Positions 10,175 through 20,099 are shown, numbered from the stretch's first letter. The stretch: DNA of 44,166 nt from Bacteroidia bacterium (GCA_016788165.1 JAEUTH010000039.1:68267-112432); one strand, 5' to 3'. Numbers and translations are program-made. Notes: generated from the letters alone by a model not told the origin.

Positions 10175-13100
10175 ATGTTAGACTTAATAAATAAAACCCT
10201 GGGTAAGTTTTTTGGTACCAAAACCGATCGCGATCTTAAAGAATTAAACCCCGTAGCAACTACAGTTAATAAGGAGTTTGCCCAACTCGAAAACATAAGT
10301 AATGATGAACTACGGGCACATACCCAATCATTTAAAGATACCATTGCCCAACGCACTGCCGAAACGGATGCTGCAATAACACAACTTCAAACCGAGGCCG
10401 AGCAAGATCCGGATATGGATGCAACCGCTAAGGAAGATTTATATCAATCAATTGATAAATTAAAAAAACAAAGGCTTCAGATTATCGAAGAAGTATTAAC
10501 CGAAATTCACCCGCAAGCTTTTGCTGTAGTTAAAGAAGCTGCGCGTAGATTTAAAAACAATGCCCAATTAGAAGTTACGGCAACGCCACACGACAGACAA
10601 TTGGCAACCTATCGTAAAAACGTAACCATTGATGGTGATAAAGCATACTACGCCAATCAGTGGCTTGCAGCAGGCAATACCGTAACCTGGGATATGGTAC
10701 ACTACGATGTGCAGCTTATTGGCGGTACGGTGTTACATCAGGGCAAAATTGCCGAAATGGCCACAGGCGAAGGAAAAACATTGGTGGCAACCTTACCCAT
10801 ATACTTAAATGCATTGGCAGGATGTGGTGTGCACGTGGTAACGGTAAACGATTATTTAGCTAAACGCGATAGCGAATGGAATGGGCCGTTATTCGAGTTT
10901 TTAAACCTTACCGTTGATTGCATTGACAAACACCAACCCAATAGCGATAATCGCAGAAATGCATATCTGGCAGATATTACCTATGGCACCAATAACGAAT
11001 TTGGTTTCGACTACCTGCGCGATAACATGGCACGCGCACCCGAAGATATGGTACAACGCCAACATCACTATGCCATAGTGGACGAGGTTGATAGTGTATT
11101 AATTGATGATGCACGTACACCCTTAATTATTTCGGGCCCTACGCCACGCGGTGACGATCAAATGTTTCATGCATTAAAACCCAACGTTGAAATTTTAATA
11201 AATGCACAACGCAATTACCTCAATACGGCAATTGCTGATGCAAAGAAAAAATTTGGCGAAAAAAATAATGACGATGCCGGCTTGGCATTACTACGTTCAT
11301 ACCGAGGGTTACCCAAAAGCAAACCCTTGATAAAATTTTTAAGCGAAGATGGCGTGCGCGTTTTATTACAAAAAACCGAAAACTTTTACATGCAAGACCA
11401 AAGCAAGGAAATGCATAAAGTAGATGCCGAACTTTACTTTGTAATTGATGAAAAAAGCAATCAGGTTGAACTTACCGAAAAAGGTATTGAACTGATAAGC
11501 GCAAATACCGATAAAGACTTTTTTATAGTGCCCGACATGGGTAGTTTTATTGCCGAACTTGACAAACTAAACCTTTCGGATACCGAAAAGTTTGAACGCA
11601 AAGAAGCCCTCATGCGCGATTTTTCGGTAAAAAGCGAACGCATACATACCATAACACAATTACTAAAAGCTTACACACTTTTTGAACGCGATACAGAATA
11701 TATTATTAGCGAAGACGGTAAGGTTAAAATAGTTGACGAGCAAACCGGCCGTGTGCTCGAAGGCAGACGTTACAGCGATGGATTACATCAGGCAATTGAA
11801 GCAAAAGAAAATGTAAAAATTGAAGCTGCAACGCAAACCTATGCAACCGTTACACTGCAAAACTACTTTAGGATGTACCACAAACTGGCCGGTATGACCG
11901 GTACAGCCGAAACCGAAGCAGGCGAATTGTGGGAGATATATAAATTAGATGTAGTTACCATACCAACTAACAGACCCATTATACGTAAAGACCACGAAGA
12001 CCAGGTATATCGTACCACACGCGAAAAATATAAAGCTGTAATTGATGAAATTGTAAAACTAACCCAAGCCGGCAGGCCGGTTTTAGTAGGTACAACCAGT
12101 GTCGAAATTTCAGAGTTGTTATCGCGCACCTTACGTGCCAATAACATTAAACACAATGTACTTAATGCCAAACAACACCAACGCGAAGCCGAAATAGTTG
12201 CCGAAGCCGGTAAAGCCGGTACTGTAACCATTGCCACCAACATGGCCGGCAGGGGTACCGATATTAAGTTAGGCCCCGGTGTTCGTGAGGCTGGTGGTTT
12301 AGCCATAATTGGTACAGAGCGTCACGAGTCGAGGCGGGTTGACAGGCAGTTGCGCGGTAGGTCGGGCCGTCAGGGCGACCCGGGTTCATCACAGTTCTTT
12401 GTGTCACTCGAAGATAATTTAATGCGCTTATTTGGTAGCGAACGTATTGCCAAATTAATGGTGCGTATGGGTTTAGAAGATGGCGAAGTGATACAACACA
12501 GTATGATTACCAAGTCAATTGAACGTGCACAAAAGAAGGTAGAAGAAAATCATTTCGGCACACGTAAACGTTTGCTCGAATACGATGATGTAATGAATGC
12601 ACAACGCGAAGTGATTTATAAAAAACGAAGACATGCATTGTATGGCGAACGATTACAGTTAGATATGTTGAATATGCAATACGATTTGGCTGATGTGATA
12701 GTTAAAAATGCGCATGATGAAAACGATTATGCACAACTAACAGCCGATTGTATCAGGTACTTTGGTATGGAATGTCCGATTACAAATGAAGAATTTTCGG
12801 GTACCAAGAATGCCGAATCGCTTACCGATAAAATGTTTGATGCAGCGCATCAGCATTACCGTAATAAAGGCGTTGCTGTGGCAAAACATACATACCCAAT
12901 AATTGAAAATGTATTTCAGCAGCAAGGCCAAACCATCGAAAATATTGTTGTGCCTTTTAGTGATGGCTTACGTCAAATGCAGGTTATGGTTAATCTGAAA
13001 AAAGCATATCAAAGCCAGGGTGCAGAGTTAATTGCCGCATTAGAACGCAACATTACACTGGCCGTAATTGATGATGAGTGGAAAGAACATTTACGTGCCA

Positions 13101-13522
13101 TGGACGATTTAAAACAAAGTGTTCAAAATGCTGTATATGAACAAAAAGATCCGCTGTTGATTTATAAGTTCGAGTCGTTTAAGTTGTTTCAACAAGTATT
13201 GGAAAGTATTAATAAGGATATATTATCATTTGTATTTAAAGGTTTTATTCCCATGCAAAATCCTGAGCAGGTGCGCGAAGCAAAGCCATTACCCAAAGCT
13301 GATAATACCAAATTAAAAGCAACACATGCCGATGCCAATGCTGTGCCGGCACAGGTCGCTTCCAATACGTCAAGCACACAAGCACCGCGCTATGCAAATG
13401 ACAACATGCCCAAACCCAAAGCACAGCCCGTGCGTGCCGAACAAAAAATAGGACGTAACGACCCATGCCCTTGTGGTAGTGGCAAGAAATTCAAAAACTG
13501 CCATGGACAAAATCAGGATTGA
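10175..13522 (+). CDS. secA: Preprotein translocase ATPase SecA
   Basis: The motor of the Sec pathway, which drives unfolded preproteins through SecYEG at the inner membrane. With the ATG at 10175 the protein has 1115 residues; the frame opens 16 codons earlier, but MLDLINKTLGKFFG is the conserved start. Motifs in order: Walker A in ATGEGKTLV (196-204), Walker B/DEAD-like VDEVDSVLIDDARTP, the TNMAGRGTDI motif of NBD2, the QLRGRSGRQGDPG arginine-finger region, and a C-terminal SEC-C zinc motif CPCGSGKKFKNCH (about 1098-1110) for SecB or ribosome contact. It is longer than E. coli SecA (901) mainly because of an insertion after the DEAD region, as I recall for Bacteroidota SecA. It also exports the T9SS cargo encoded nearby. 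Confidence 0.97.
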   Translation: MLDLINKTLGKFFGTKTDRDLKELNPVATTVNKEFAQLENISNDELRAHTQSFKDTIAQRTAETDAAITQLQTEAEQDPDMDATAKEDLYQSIDKLKKQRLQIIEEVLTEIHPQAFAVVKEAARRFKNNAQLEVTATPHDRQLATYRKNVTIDGDKAYYANQWLAAGNTVTWDMVHYDVQLIGGTVLHQGKIAEMATGEGKTLVATLPIYLNALAGCGVHVVTVNDYLAKRDSEWNGPLFEFLNLTVDCIDKHQPNSDNRRNAYLADITYGTNNEFGFDYLRDNMARAPEDMVQRQHHYAIVDEVDSVLIDDARTPLIISGPTPRGDDQMFHALKPNVEILINAQRNYLNTAIADAKKKFGEKNNDDAGLALLRSYRGLPKSKPLIKFLSEDGVRVLLQKTENFYMQDQSKEMHKVDAELYFVIDEKSNQVELTEKGIELISANTDKDFFIVPDMGSFIAELDKLNLSDTEKFERKEALMRDFSVKSERIHTITQLLKAYTLFERDTEYIISEDGKVKIVDEQTGRVLEGRRYSDGLHQAIEAKENVKIEAATQTYATVTLQNYFRMYHKLAGMTGTAETEAGELWEIYKLDVVTIPTNRPIIRKDHEDQVYRTTREKYKAVIDEIVKLTQAGRPVLVGTTSVEISELLSRTLRANNIKHNVLNAKQHQREAEIVAEAGKAGTVTIATNMAGRGTDIKLGPGVREAGGLAIIGTERHESRRVDRQLRGRSGRQGDPGSSQFFVSLEDNLMRLFGSERIAKLMVRMGLEDGEVIQHSMITKSIERAQKKVEENHFGTRKRLLEYDDVMNAQREVIYKKRRHALYGERLQLDMLNMQYDLADVIVKNAHDENDYAQLTADCIRYFGMECPITNEEFSGTKNAESLTDKMFDAAHQHYRNKGVAVAKHTYPIIENVFQQQGQTIENIVVPFSDGLRQMQVMVNLKKAYQSQGAELIAALERNITLAVIDDEWKEHLRAMDDLKQSVQNAVYEQKDPLLIYKFESFKLFQQVLESINKDILSFVFKGFIPMQNPEQVREAKPLPKADNTKLKATHADANAVPAQVASNTSSTQAPRYANDNMPKPKAQPVRAEQKIGRNDPCPCGSGKKFKNCHGQNQD

Positions 13523-13542
13523 TTTGTAAACAGGCCTTACAT

Positions 13543-13576
13543 AAAATGCGCATCTAAACGATGTGCATTTTTTTTT
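13543..13576 (+). terminator. Intrinsic terminator after secA
   Basis: An 11-bp stem with one G-U pair (13543-13553 with 13561-13571), 7-nt loop, followed by a T-run ending at 13576. It lies between convergent secA and the minus-strand T9SS gene and mainly serves secA. Confidence 0.8.
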
Positions 13577-15502
13577 CTAATAAACCACATAAATAAATCC
13601 TTTTCTGAAAATCTGCTGCTTGTCAACTCCGTTAATACGTGGTGTATATCTTACGGTGTAGGCATACATGCCTTCCTGAACCTTTTTGCCTTTATACTTT
13701 CCATACCAGGGCTCTGATGATTTTTTTGTGCTGAATATTTGCTCGCCAATTCTGTTGTAAACGCAAAACTCATAATAACTCATTTCGCATAAGTTATAAG
13801 TTCTGAAACCTTCATTCATGCCATCATTGTTTGGCGTAAAAGCATTGGGTATATACATTGAGCAACTACATTGCGCATAAAGTACTTTAATACTATCAGT
13901 TATACTGCAATTATTGCCAAATTGAACGGTAAGCCAATACCATCCTGTATCGGTAACTAACATGCTCATACTGGTATCGCCAGTATTCCACAAATAAGAA
14001 CAATTGGTACAATACGGCCCAACTAACTGTAGCAAACTATCTTCGCATAAAAAAATACTGTCGGCAAAACCAATAACAGGTGCTGTTTGATAAGAAATAT
14101 GAATACTGTCGGTTAAACTTTTTTCGCCACACAGATATGTAACAGTTAGTGTATAGGTGCCGGCTGTTGTAGCTTGTATTTGAGAGGTGGTGGCTCCTGT
14201 TGACCACAAATACGTTTCGAAACTATCGGGCAATTGATTTTTAATTATGTAATTAATATTGCCGCATGCAAAAGTATCGGCACCCAAATTCAGATACTTG
14301 TTTTGTGTACAAATAGCAATATCGTTTAATGAAAAAGTATCTGTTGTAATAGTTAAGGCAGTTCGTGTAAATGCATGCGAAGTTGCCACGGCATTACCTG
14401 CACTTTTCGAATAAACTTCAACGTTTTGTGTAACCGTTAGTGGCGCTGCCGCGCATGGTGCATTACCTGTTTGATTCAGTTTGTTCAACTGTAGTATATT
14501 GTTGTTAAAACCTGCATTTAATAAACTGCCATCGGCTAATAGTGCGGCTGGTTTAATGGCATAGCCCGATGCCAATGTGTTAACTCCATATTGACGAATA
14601 ACCTGCAATGCCGAATCAAATTCATATATAGAAACAGTTGCAGGCGTTGTTGCTGTTACAAATGAGGCAATTATATGGTTGCCATTATTTTGAAGCGGGC
14701 TTAGTGGTCCTTGTAAATTAGTTCGTTTAAGCCCACCCCATTGCACATTGCCTTGCTTATCAGTTTTATAAAATGCAACTGCATTGCCCGGCAACTGATT
14801 GTTAAACACATACCCGTCTGCAACTTCAACCGGTGCATAATAAAAATAACCAGTAAGATTAAAGCTGTTAGACCACTGCACCACTCCATTACCATCTAAT
14901 TTAATTAATGTATTGCCGGTTCTAAATAAAAAACCACCATCATTAGTTGTTATGCCGCCTCCCCATATAATACCATAACCGTAAAAATTGCTCCAGATAA
15001 TATTGCCGGTATTGTCAGTTTTTAAAACACAACTTTGCACCTGGTTGGTAACACTGTTTTCAGCATTCATAAAAACGTATAAGTTACCCATCTGATCCTC
15101 ACTTACAGTATAAGGAAACAGCGATTGGATATTATCACCATACTCAAAACTCCAAATTACATTGCCATTATCGCTTATGCGTGTAAGCACCATGCCTGAA
15201 GTATTTATATAATCTTTTCGGCTTAAAACAACTAAGTCGCCATTGGCAAGTTGTTTTACATCGCCCAAAACCGTTGCTGATACGGGCAAAAAGTATTTTT
15301 TGCAAAGCACACTATTGCCACACAAATCAAAATTACTGAGCTTAAAACTATCGAGTGTAAAAATTTTAAAACCATTAGCAGAAGGTAAAACATTAATTTG
15401 TTTGCCTATTGTGTTAGGTATATACTCCTTTACAAACTGCACTTGTGCCCATGCTGTTTTTAAGCCGGTAATAAAAAATATAAGTACCAATGAAAATCGC
15501 AT
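13577..15502 (-). CDS. Secreted T9SS cargo protein with type B (gliding-motility-associated) C-terminal domain
   Basis: A 641-residue surface or secreted protein. Residues 1-19 form a signal peptide (hydrophobic stretch ending in AWAQ). Residues about 20-370 contain repeated blades with GN-x-W/QW and DG/NG turns, consistent with a beta-propeller-like fold. Two Ig/PKD-like modules follow (about 400-550), each with a Cys pair and LWSTG or LWNTGDTS cores. The C-terminus is a type B sorting domain: IPNAFTPNNDGMNEGF, then YNRIGEQIF, then W-x-G-K and a YAYTVRY strand. The protein passes the Sec system and then the T9SS; its ligand is unknown. It carries its own -7-like element at 15532-15539. Confidence 0.88.
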   Translation of the reverse strand: MRFSLVLIFFITGLKTAWAQVQFVKEYIPNTIGKQINVLPSANGFKIFTLDSFKLSNFDLCGNSVLCKKYFLPVSATVLGDVKQLANGDLVVLSRKDYINTSGMVLTRISDNGNVIWSFEYGDNIQSLFPYTVSEDQMGNLYVFMNAENSVTNQVQSCVLKTDNTGNIIWSNFYGYGIIWGGGITTNDGGFLFRTGNTLIKLDGNGVVQWSNSFNLTGYFYYAPVEVADGYVFNNQLPGNAVAFYKTDKQGNVQWGGLKRTNLQGPLSPLQNNGNHIIASFVTATTPATVSIYEFDSALQVIRQYGVNTLASGYAIKPAALLADGSLLNAGFNNNILQLNKLNQTGNAPCAAAPLTVTQNVEVYSKSAGNAVATSHAFTRTALTITTDTFSLNDIAICTQNKYLNLGADTFACGNINYIIKNQLPDSFETYLWSTGATTSQIQATTAGTYTLTVTYLCGEKSLTDSIHISYQTAPVIGFADSIFLCEDSLLQLVGPYCTNCSYLWNTGDTSMSMLVTDTGWYWLTVQFGNNCSITDSIKVLYAQCSCSMYIPNAFTPNNDGMNEGFRTYNLCEMSYYEFCVYNRIGEQIFSTKKSSEPWYGKYKGKKVQEGMYAYTVRYTPRINGVDKQQIFRKGFIYVVY

Positions 15503-15846
15503 TGTTGTAAATGTTCAACTATTCGAAAGGCCGAAAATAATCAAACTTAAAAATTTACACGAAGCCTTAAACCTTATAATTGTAACTTAACAAGTTATAA
15601 AGCCATACAATTTAAAACGGTTAAAATAAATCTTGCAATTAAAACCTGGGCTCGAATACAATTACAATACACAAGGTGTTTTTGGTTGCTTTAAAAATAT
15701 AAACGGCAAACGCTTGCAAAATTTTAATTTCAAAAAGATTCGAGGTAATAGTTATTAATGTGCGTTAGCTATTAACTGTGAACAAATGAGCGTCTTTATT
15801 GTCAAAATACTTTTTATCTATGCAACATCAATAATGCTTTTCAAAA
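15503..15846. other. Divergent intergenic region, T9SS gene / SDR gene
   Basis: 344 nt without a credible gene. It holds the -7-like element for the minus-strand T9SS gene (15532-15539) and a near-match TACTTTTT at 15808-15815 upstream of the SDR gene. The rest is AT-rich with no hairpin, repeat or RNA gene that I can recognise. Confidence 0.55.
15532..15539 (-). promoter_or_regulatory. Putative -7 element of the type B T9SS gene
   Basis: On the minus strand this reads TATTTTCG, the TTCG variant of TAnnTTTG. Transcription would start about 22 nt upstream of the ATG at 15502. Confidence 0.4.
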
Positions 15847-16647
15847 TTGAGCAACAATTATTTCGACAATAAAATCATTTTAATTACAGGTGCCTCTTCT
15901 GGCATAGGGCGGGCATTATCATTAGAGTTGGCTGCACCAAATGTGCATTTGTTTATAGCTTCACGAAATATGGAAGCTTTACAGCATGTTAAGCAACAGT
16001 GTATAAATAAAGGTGCAATGTGCACTGTTTTTTTTGTTGATGTATGTGATACAGCAAGCATTTTTAATATGGTTGAAGCAGTAAAATCAAAAACAACGGT
16101 TATAGATGTATTGGTTAATAATGCAGGCATAAGTCAGCGTTCGCTGGCAGCCGAAACACAAATGCAAGTTGATAGAATGGTTATGGAAACTAATTATTTC
16201 AGTACGGTTTTATTAACCAAAAGTTTGTGGCCATTATTGTTGCAATCTAAACAAGGGCAGGTAGTGCTTATGAGTAGTTTAACGGGTACTTTTGGTTTCC
16301 CGTTGCGCAGCGCTTATGCAGCGGCCAAGCATGCCGTAGAAGGTTTTTTCGAATCGTGGGAACTTGAGAATAAGAGTAAAGTGTCTTTTTCTATTATAGC
16401 ACCGGGCAGGGTACAAACCAATATTTCTTACAGTGCATTAACTGCACAAGGCAATGTACACGGCAAGTTAGATGCGGGGCAGGCAAATGGAATCAGCGCA
16501 CAACGGTGTGCACAAAAAATTATAAAAGCAATAATTAATAAAAATCATAAAGTATATATAGTGTCGAACGAACGATTACTATTGTTTGCCAATTGGTTAA
16601 GCAAACCGCTTTTTCGATTTCTGGTAAAAAAACTTAATCTTACCTAA
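15847..16647 (+). CDS. Short-chain dehydrogenase/reductase (SDR)
   Basis: A 266-residue classical SDR. The cofactor loop TGASSGIG is at 14-21, NNAG at 92-95, the catalytic Ser near 144-145, and YxxxK as Tyr158/Lys162 in SAYAAAKHA. PGRVQTNIS (about 188-196) follows the active site, as in DHRS7/SDR subfamilies. The start is a TTG: an in-frame stop at 15832-15834 leaves no ATG or GTG upstream of the Rossmann loop. It probably reduces or oxidises a lipid-like or carbonyl substrate with NAD(P)H; a hydrophobic C-terminal tail (about 240-262) may touch the membrane. The VOC gene starts 1 nt after its stop, so the two are surely co-transcribed. Confidence 0.9.
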   Translation: MSNNYFDNKIILITGASSGIGRALSLELAAPNVHLFIASRNMEALQHVKQQCINKGAMCTVFFVDVCDTASIFNMVEAVKSKTTVIDVLVNNAGISQRSLAAETQMQVDRMVMETNYFSTVLLTKSLWPLLLQSKQGQVVLMSSLTGTFGFPLRSAYAAAKHAVEGFFESWELENKSKVSFSIIAPGRVQTNISYSALTAQGNVHGKLDAGQANGISAQRCAQKIIKAIINKNHKVYIVSNERLLLFANWLSKPLFRFLVKKLNLT

Positions 16648-16648
16648 C

Positions 16649-17692
16649 ATGAATTTAGTGTCGGGCATACAACAAGTAGGTATTGGTGTAAATAATGTTG
16701 ATGAAACATTTACTTGGCTGCGCCAGTCATTCGGTATCAATGCACGTATTTTTGATGACGAGGCTGAGGCAGCTTTAATGAAAGCATATACAGGCAATCA
16801 AATACATAGCAGGCGTGCAATCTTAGCCATGAATATGAATGGTGGAGGCGGTGCCGAAATTTGGCAGTTTACATCCCGAAAAGGTATGCCACCACCCAAA
16901 CCGGTTCGTTGGGGCGATTTGGGTATTAATGCCGTTAAAATTAAAACAAATGATGTAATCAAAAGTCATCAACGCTTGTTGGCTAAAGGTAAATCGGCTG
17001 TCAATAAAACACCGGATAACCAAGACACGTATTTGATTAGCGATGCACACCACAATCAATATCAAGTTGTAACCGACAACTCATGGTTTAAGAGCAACAA
17101 GTATATGCAAGGCGGTGTTTGTGGTGCTGTAATTGGTGTAAGTAATATGGAGCAATCTGTACAGTTTTATAAACAAGCATTTAAACTGCAGCAAGTGGTT
17201 TTTGACGAGCAAGGATGTTTTACTGATTTAGGTGAGCCATATCTTAATCAGAATTTTAGGCGCGTATTATTAAAACTTGAAAACGATTTTAAAGCGCCTT
17301 TCAGTAAATTATTAGGCAACATTTATATTGAGCTTATACAGGCCTTAGATTATGAGCCGGTTAAAATTTTTGCCAACCGGTATTGGGGCGATTTGGGCTT
17401 TATTCATTTGTGTTTTGATGTGCCTAATATGAATGCGCTTAAATCTGAGATTGAAAAACAAGGTTACAAGTTTACAGTTGATAGTGCACAAACGTTTGAT
17501 ATGGGTGATAGTGGTGGTAGGTTTAGCTATATTGAAGACCCTGACGGCACATTAATAGAAATGGTTGAAACACATAAAGTACCGGTATTTAAAAAGTGGG
17601 GTATTTTCTTAAACTTAAAAAACCGCAGAAAACAAAAACCATTACCCAACTGGATGGTAGGTTTATTGGGATTAAATAAGGTAAAAGAATAA
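16649..17692 (+). CDS. Two-domain VOC (glyoxalase/dioxygenase-fold) protein
   Basis: A 347-residue protein with two vicinal-oxygen-chelate domains. The first starts at GIQQVGIGVNNVDETFTWL (6-24) and the second at CGAVIGVSNMEQSVQFYKQAF (about 154-174). The second keeps a candidate His in FIHLCFDVPN and a late Glu in DPDGTLIEMVET, as in metal-dependent VOC enzymes such as 4-hydroxyphenylpyruvate dioxygenase-like or glyoxalase-like proteins. The first lacks an obvious full metal triad and may be structural. Substrate unknown. Translational coupling with the SDR gene (1-nt gap) suggests that both act on the same metabolite. Confidence 0.82.
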   Translation: MNLVSGIQQVGIGVNNVDETFTWLRQSFGINARIFDDEAEAALMKAYTGNQIHSRRAILAMNMNGGGGAEIWQFTSRKGMPPPKPVRWGDLGINAVKIKTNDVIKSHQRLLAKGKSAVNKTPDNQDTYLISDAHHNQYQVVTDNSWFKSNKYMQGGVCGAVIGVSNMEQSVQFYKQAFKLQQVVFDEQGCFTDLGEPYLNQNFRRVLLKLENDFKAPFSKLLGNIYIELIQALDYEPVKIFANRYWGDLGFIHLCFDVPNMNALKSEIEKQGYKFTVDSAQTFDMGDSGGRFSYIEDPDGTLIEMVETHKVPVFKKWGIFLNLKNRRKQKPLPNWMVGLLGLNKVKE

Positions 17693-17700
17693 CCGTTGGC

Positions 17701-17718
17701 TAAGGCCGAAAAGCCTTA
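17701..17718. terminator. Short hairpin between convergent genes
   Basis: TAAGGC/GCCTTA with a 6-nt loop, 9 nt after the VOC stop, then a broken T-rich stretch (GCTATTTTATT). The stem is only 6 bp and the T tract is imperfect, so terminator function is a weak call. Confidence 0.3.
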
Positions 17719-17743
17719 CTGCTATTTTATTAAATCAACCATT

Positions 17744-18691
17744 TCAAAGGATCCAGATTAAGGTTTCAACAAAAAGCCAAACCATTAATAAGTAAACCGG
17801 CAAGCAAAAAACCAAAAGCATAAATAATACCGAATCAAAAAAAACAGTTCCGGTGGTTAGTCGTTTGCTTATGTATTTGCAAATCAAATAATTTGGCCAT
17901 AAGATAATGGTAAATGCAAATTTGTTATAGCTTGATTTGGTTGTTGCAGTTTGGTTGTTAAACTTTTTTAGTGCATTAAACAATTCAATACCGGCATATT
18001 TTTTCTCTGCATCAAACCAATAGTTAATAAAGTTTTTATGCGTTTCAGTGTTTGGCAAAAATGAATATTGTAGCATGAGTTGCTGCAATTGATTTTGAAT
18101 AATTTGATTTAATGGAATAGCTAAAGATGTTTGCTGCATAGCCAATGAGGTTTTGGTAATTCCATTACCAATATTGATGATAAGCGATTTGCCGGCACCA
18201 TTAAAATGTTGGTAAGTAAGTGCAACCGGTATTATTTGGGTATGAGCTGTTTTATCTGTTTGCCATGCTTGTTGTACTAACCTTGCTACACCTTTTTTTA
18301 ATGGACGCAATTGCCAGTTGTTTTCGCATAAACCTTCAACAAAAATTAATATGGTTTTATTTTGTTTTAAAAGTTGTTGGCAAAGTTCAAACGAATTTGC
18401 ATTGTGTTGCAAATTAGCCACACCTTCCGATTGCCTGTATATAGGCAGCATATTATATGCGTTTAAAATTTTGGCAGCCCATTTTTTTTTAAATGCATCG
18501 CCCCTTGCCAAACTATAGATGGGTTGTTTTAATACAACGCCAAGTATTAAAGCATCCATTAATGAGTTGGGATGATTGACGGCAAGAATGGTTGATTTGT
18601 TGGTAAGGTTTTGTTGCCCGATAATAGTTATACGCTTATAATACAGCTTAAAAAAGACAGCAAAAATTAATCGGGTTACCCTATAAATCAT
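17744..18691 (-). CDS. PlsC-like lysophospholipid/glycerol-phosphate acyltransferase
   Basis: A 315-residue membrane-associated acyltransferase of the LPLAT superfamily. The catalytic motif is NHPNSLMD (residues 39-46), the HX5D variant often written NHPN[AS]LxD. The phosphate-binding block is FVEGLCENNW near 117-126, followed by LKKGVARLVQQA. Two hydrophobic segments at the C-terminus (about 255-275 and 281-315) anchor it to the inner membrane. It likely acylates a lysophospholipid or a related lipid; the exact acceptor is not evident. It lies 104 nt downstream of trhO on the same strand, with no clear promoter of its own. Confidence 0.85.
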   Translation of the reverse strand: MIYRVTRLIFAVFFKLYYKRITIIGQQNLTNKSTILAVNHPNSLMDALILGVVLKQPIYSLARGDAFKKKWAAKILNAYNMLPIYRQSEGVANLQHNANSFELCQQLLKQNKTILIFVEGLCENNWQLRPLKKGVARLVQQAWQTDKTAHTQIIPVALTYQHFNGAGKSLIINIGNGITKTSLAMQQTSLAIPLNQIIQNQLQQLMLQYSFLPNTETHKNFINYWFDAEKKYAGIELFNALKKFNNQTATTKSSYNKFAFTIILWPNYLICKYISKRLTTGTVFFDSVLFMLLVFCLPVYLLMVWLFVETLIWIL

Positions 18692-18795
18692 TTGGTAAAT
18701 AACTTCTTTTAAAAGTATAGTACACCTTACACTTTAAAAAATGTTGTAATAAAATAAGTTAGGTTTAATTTTTTAAAGCAGCATGTAAAATACAG

Positions 18796-19815
18796 CTATT
18801 TCAATACCAAACGGGGTCGCAGCCTGCTCTTATAAACTGCATGCGTATCGGTTTTAATTTTGCCTTTGCGAAGTTTTATTTGTTCGCTTAATGGTAAGGC
18901 TAAAATGCTTTGGCAAACAGGTGTGCAACAACCATCATATTTTTGTTTGCAATTGTTGCATTGTATAAAAAGCAAATGGCAGTCGTCATTTTTGCAGTTT
19001 GTGTGCGTATCGCATGGTTGGCCACATTGATGACATTTACTAATTACATCTTCAGTAATACGCTCGCCAAGTCTGTCATCAAACACAAAGTTTTTACCAA
19101 TGAATTTTGATGTAAGACCTTGTTCTTTTATTTGCGCAGCGTATGCAATTATGCCACCATGTAATTGGTTTACATCTGTAAACCCATGTTGCTTAAAGTA
19201 AGCACCGGCTTTCTCGCACCTGATACCGCCTGTACAATACAGTATAATCTTCTTATCTTTTTTATCGGCAGCCATGGCTATTGCTTGCGGCAATGCTTCT
19301 CTAAAAGTATCAGCATCGGGGCATAATGCGCCTTCAAAATGACCTATTTCACTTTCATAATGATTTCGCATATCAATTATAACTGTTTCCGGATTGTCTA
19401 AGGCTTTATTTAGTTCGGCAGCGTTAATGTGATTGCCAACATCACTAAAATCTATTTCGCCCAAACCATCAGCAACAATTTTATGTTTTACCCGAACAAT
19501 TAATTTGTAAAACGATTTGCAATCATCCGCTACAGCAATTTTAAGCGGCATATTTTTTAATGCAGCTACTGATTGCAGTAGTTCCTTAAATTGTTCGAAA
19601 TGGTGATTGGGAACACTTATTTGGGCGTTAATTCCTTCTTGTGCTACATATACACGCCCAAATATCTGAAGTGCATCAAAACTTTTATAAAGTACATCCC
19701 TAAAAGTTTCGGGTTCTAATTGTGTATAGCGATAAAATGAAAGTGTAGTGCGCTTAAAATCTTCTTTATCAAGTCGTGCTTTTAAGGTAGTCTTATCGTA
19801 TTTGTTTGCTAACAT
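18796..19815 (-). CDS. trhO: tRNA uridine(34) hydroxylase TrhO (YceA-type rhodanese)
   Basis: TrhO hydroxylates U34 of tRNAs to ho5U using O2. The 339-residue protein has the N-terminal UPF0176 domain (FYRYTQLEPE, GRVYVAQEGINAQISVP at about 53-69), then a rhodanese domain with IIDMRNHYE (about 146-154) and the catalytic loop YCTGGIRCEKA, with Cys194 as nucleophile and Cys200 conserved. A C-terminal cysteine cluster (CHQCGQPC, CKNDDC, CNNCKQKY, CC) looks zinc-binding and is usual for the family. Start ATG at 19815. It follows the small CxxC gene by 56 nt on the same strand. Confidence 0.93.
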   Translation of the reverse strand: MLANKYDKTTLKARLDKEDFKRTTLSFYRYTQLEPETFRDVLYKSFDALQIFGRVYVAQEGINAQISVPNHHFEQFKELLQSVAALKNMPLKIAVADDCKSFYKLIVRVKHKIVADGLGEIDFSDVGNHINAAELNKALDNPETVIIDMRNHYESEIGHFEGALCPDADTFREALPQAIAMAADKKDKKIILYCTGGIRCEKAGAYFKQHGFTDVNQLHGGIIAYAAQIKEQGLTSKFIGKNFVFDDRLGERITEDVISKCHQCGQPCDTHTNCKNDDCHLLFIQCNNCKQKYDGCCTPVCQSILALPLSEQIKLRKGKIKTDTHAVYKSRLRPRLVLK

Positions 19816-19871
19816 AGTGATGATATGCGTATTGGCAGTAATACATTTTTTAGTAAAGCTTAATTTGCAAT

Positions 19872-20099
19872 TTATGCAGTAGCTTTTGGTTTACGGTAAA
19901 CACGGTAAATAATATAAGCCACACCGCCCATTAAGTATGGGATTGACATTAAATATAGAATGCCTTTGTTTAAACCTTTACCCACAAAATCGGCATTGTC
20001 GTTCATGTTCGATTCAACGGTTGCTTTACACATACTGCATTGCGCAGGCGATTTATAAGCCACAACTATCAGTAAAAAAATAATTAGCCATTTTTTCAT
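19872..20099 (-). CDS. Small CxxC membrane protein of the oxidase cluster
   Basis: A 75-residue protein with an N-terminal signal-like hydrophobic segment (4-16), a CSMC motif at 21-24 directly after it, a soluble stretch and a second hydrophobic segment (about 46-65), then a basic tail. I recall similar short 'CSMC...GLNKGILYL' proteins next to cytochrome oxidase assembly genes in Bacteroidota, none with a known function. The CxxC facing the periplasm could bind copper or act in thiol exchange, which is inference. It has the best promoter in the window, placed so close that the mRNA would be leaderless or nearly so. Confidence 0.75.
   Translation of the reverse strand: MKKWLIIFLLIVVAYKSPAQCSMCKATVESNMNDNADFVGKGLNKGILYLMSIPYLMGGVAYIIYRVYRKPKATA

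Noticed and set aside
11863..12306. 147-codon minus-strand frame inside secA
   Set aside because: It lies fully within the conserved ATPase region of secA and has no motif; a codon-bias shadow.
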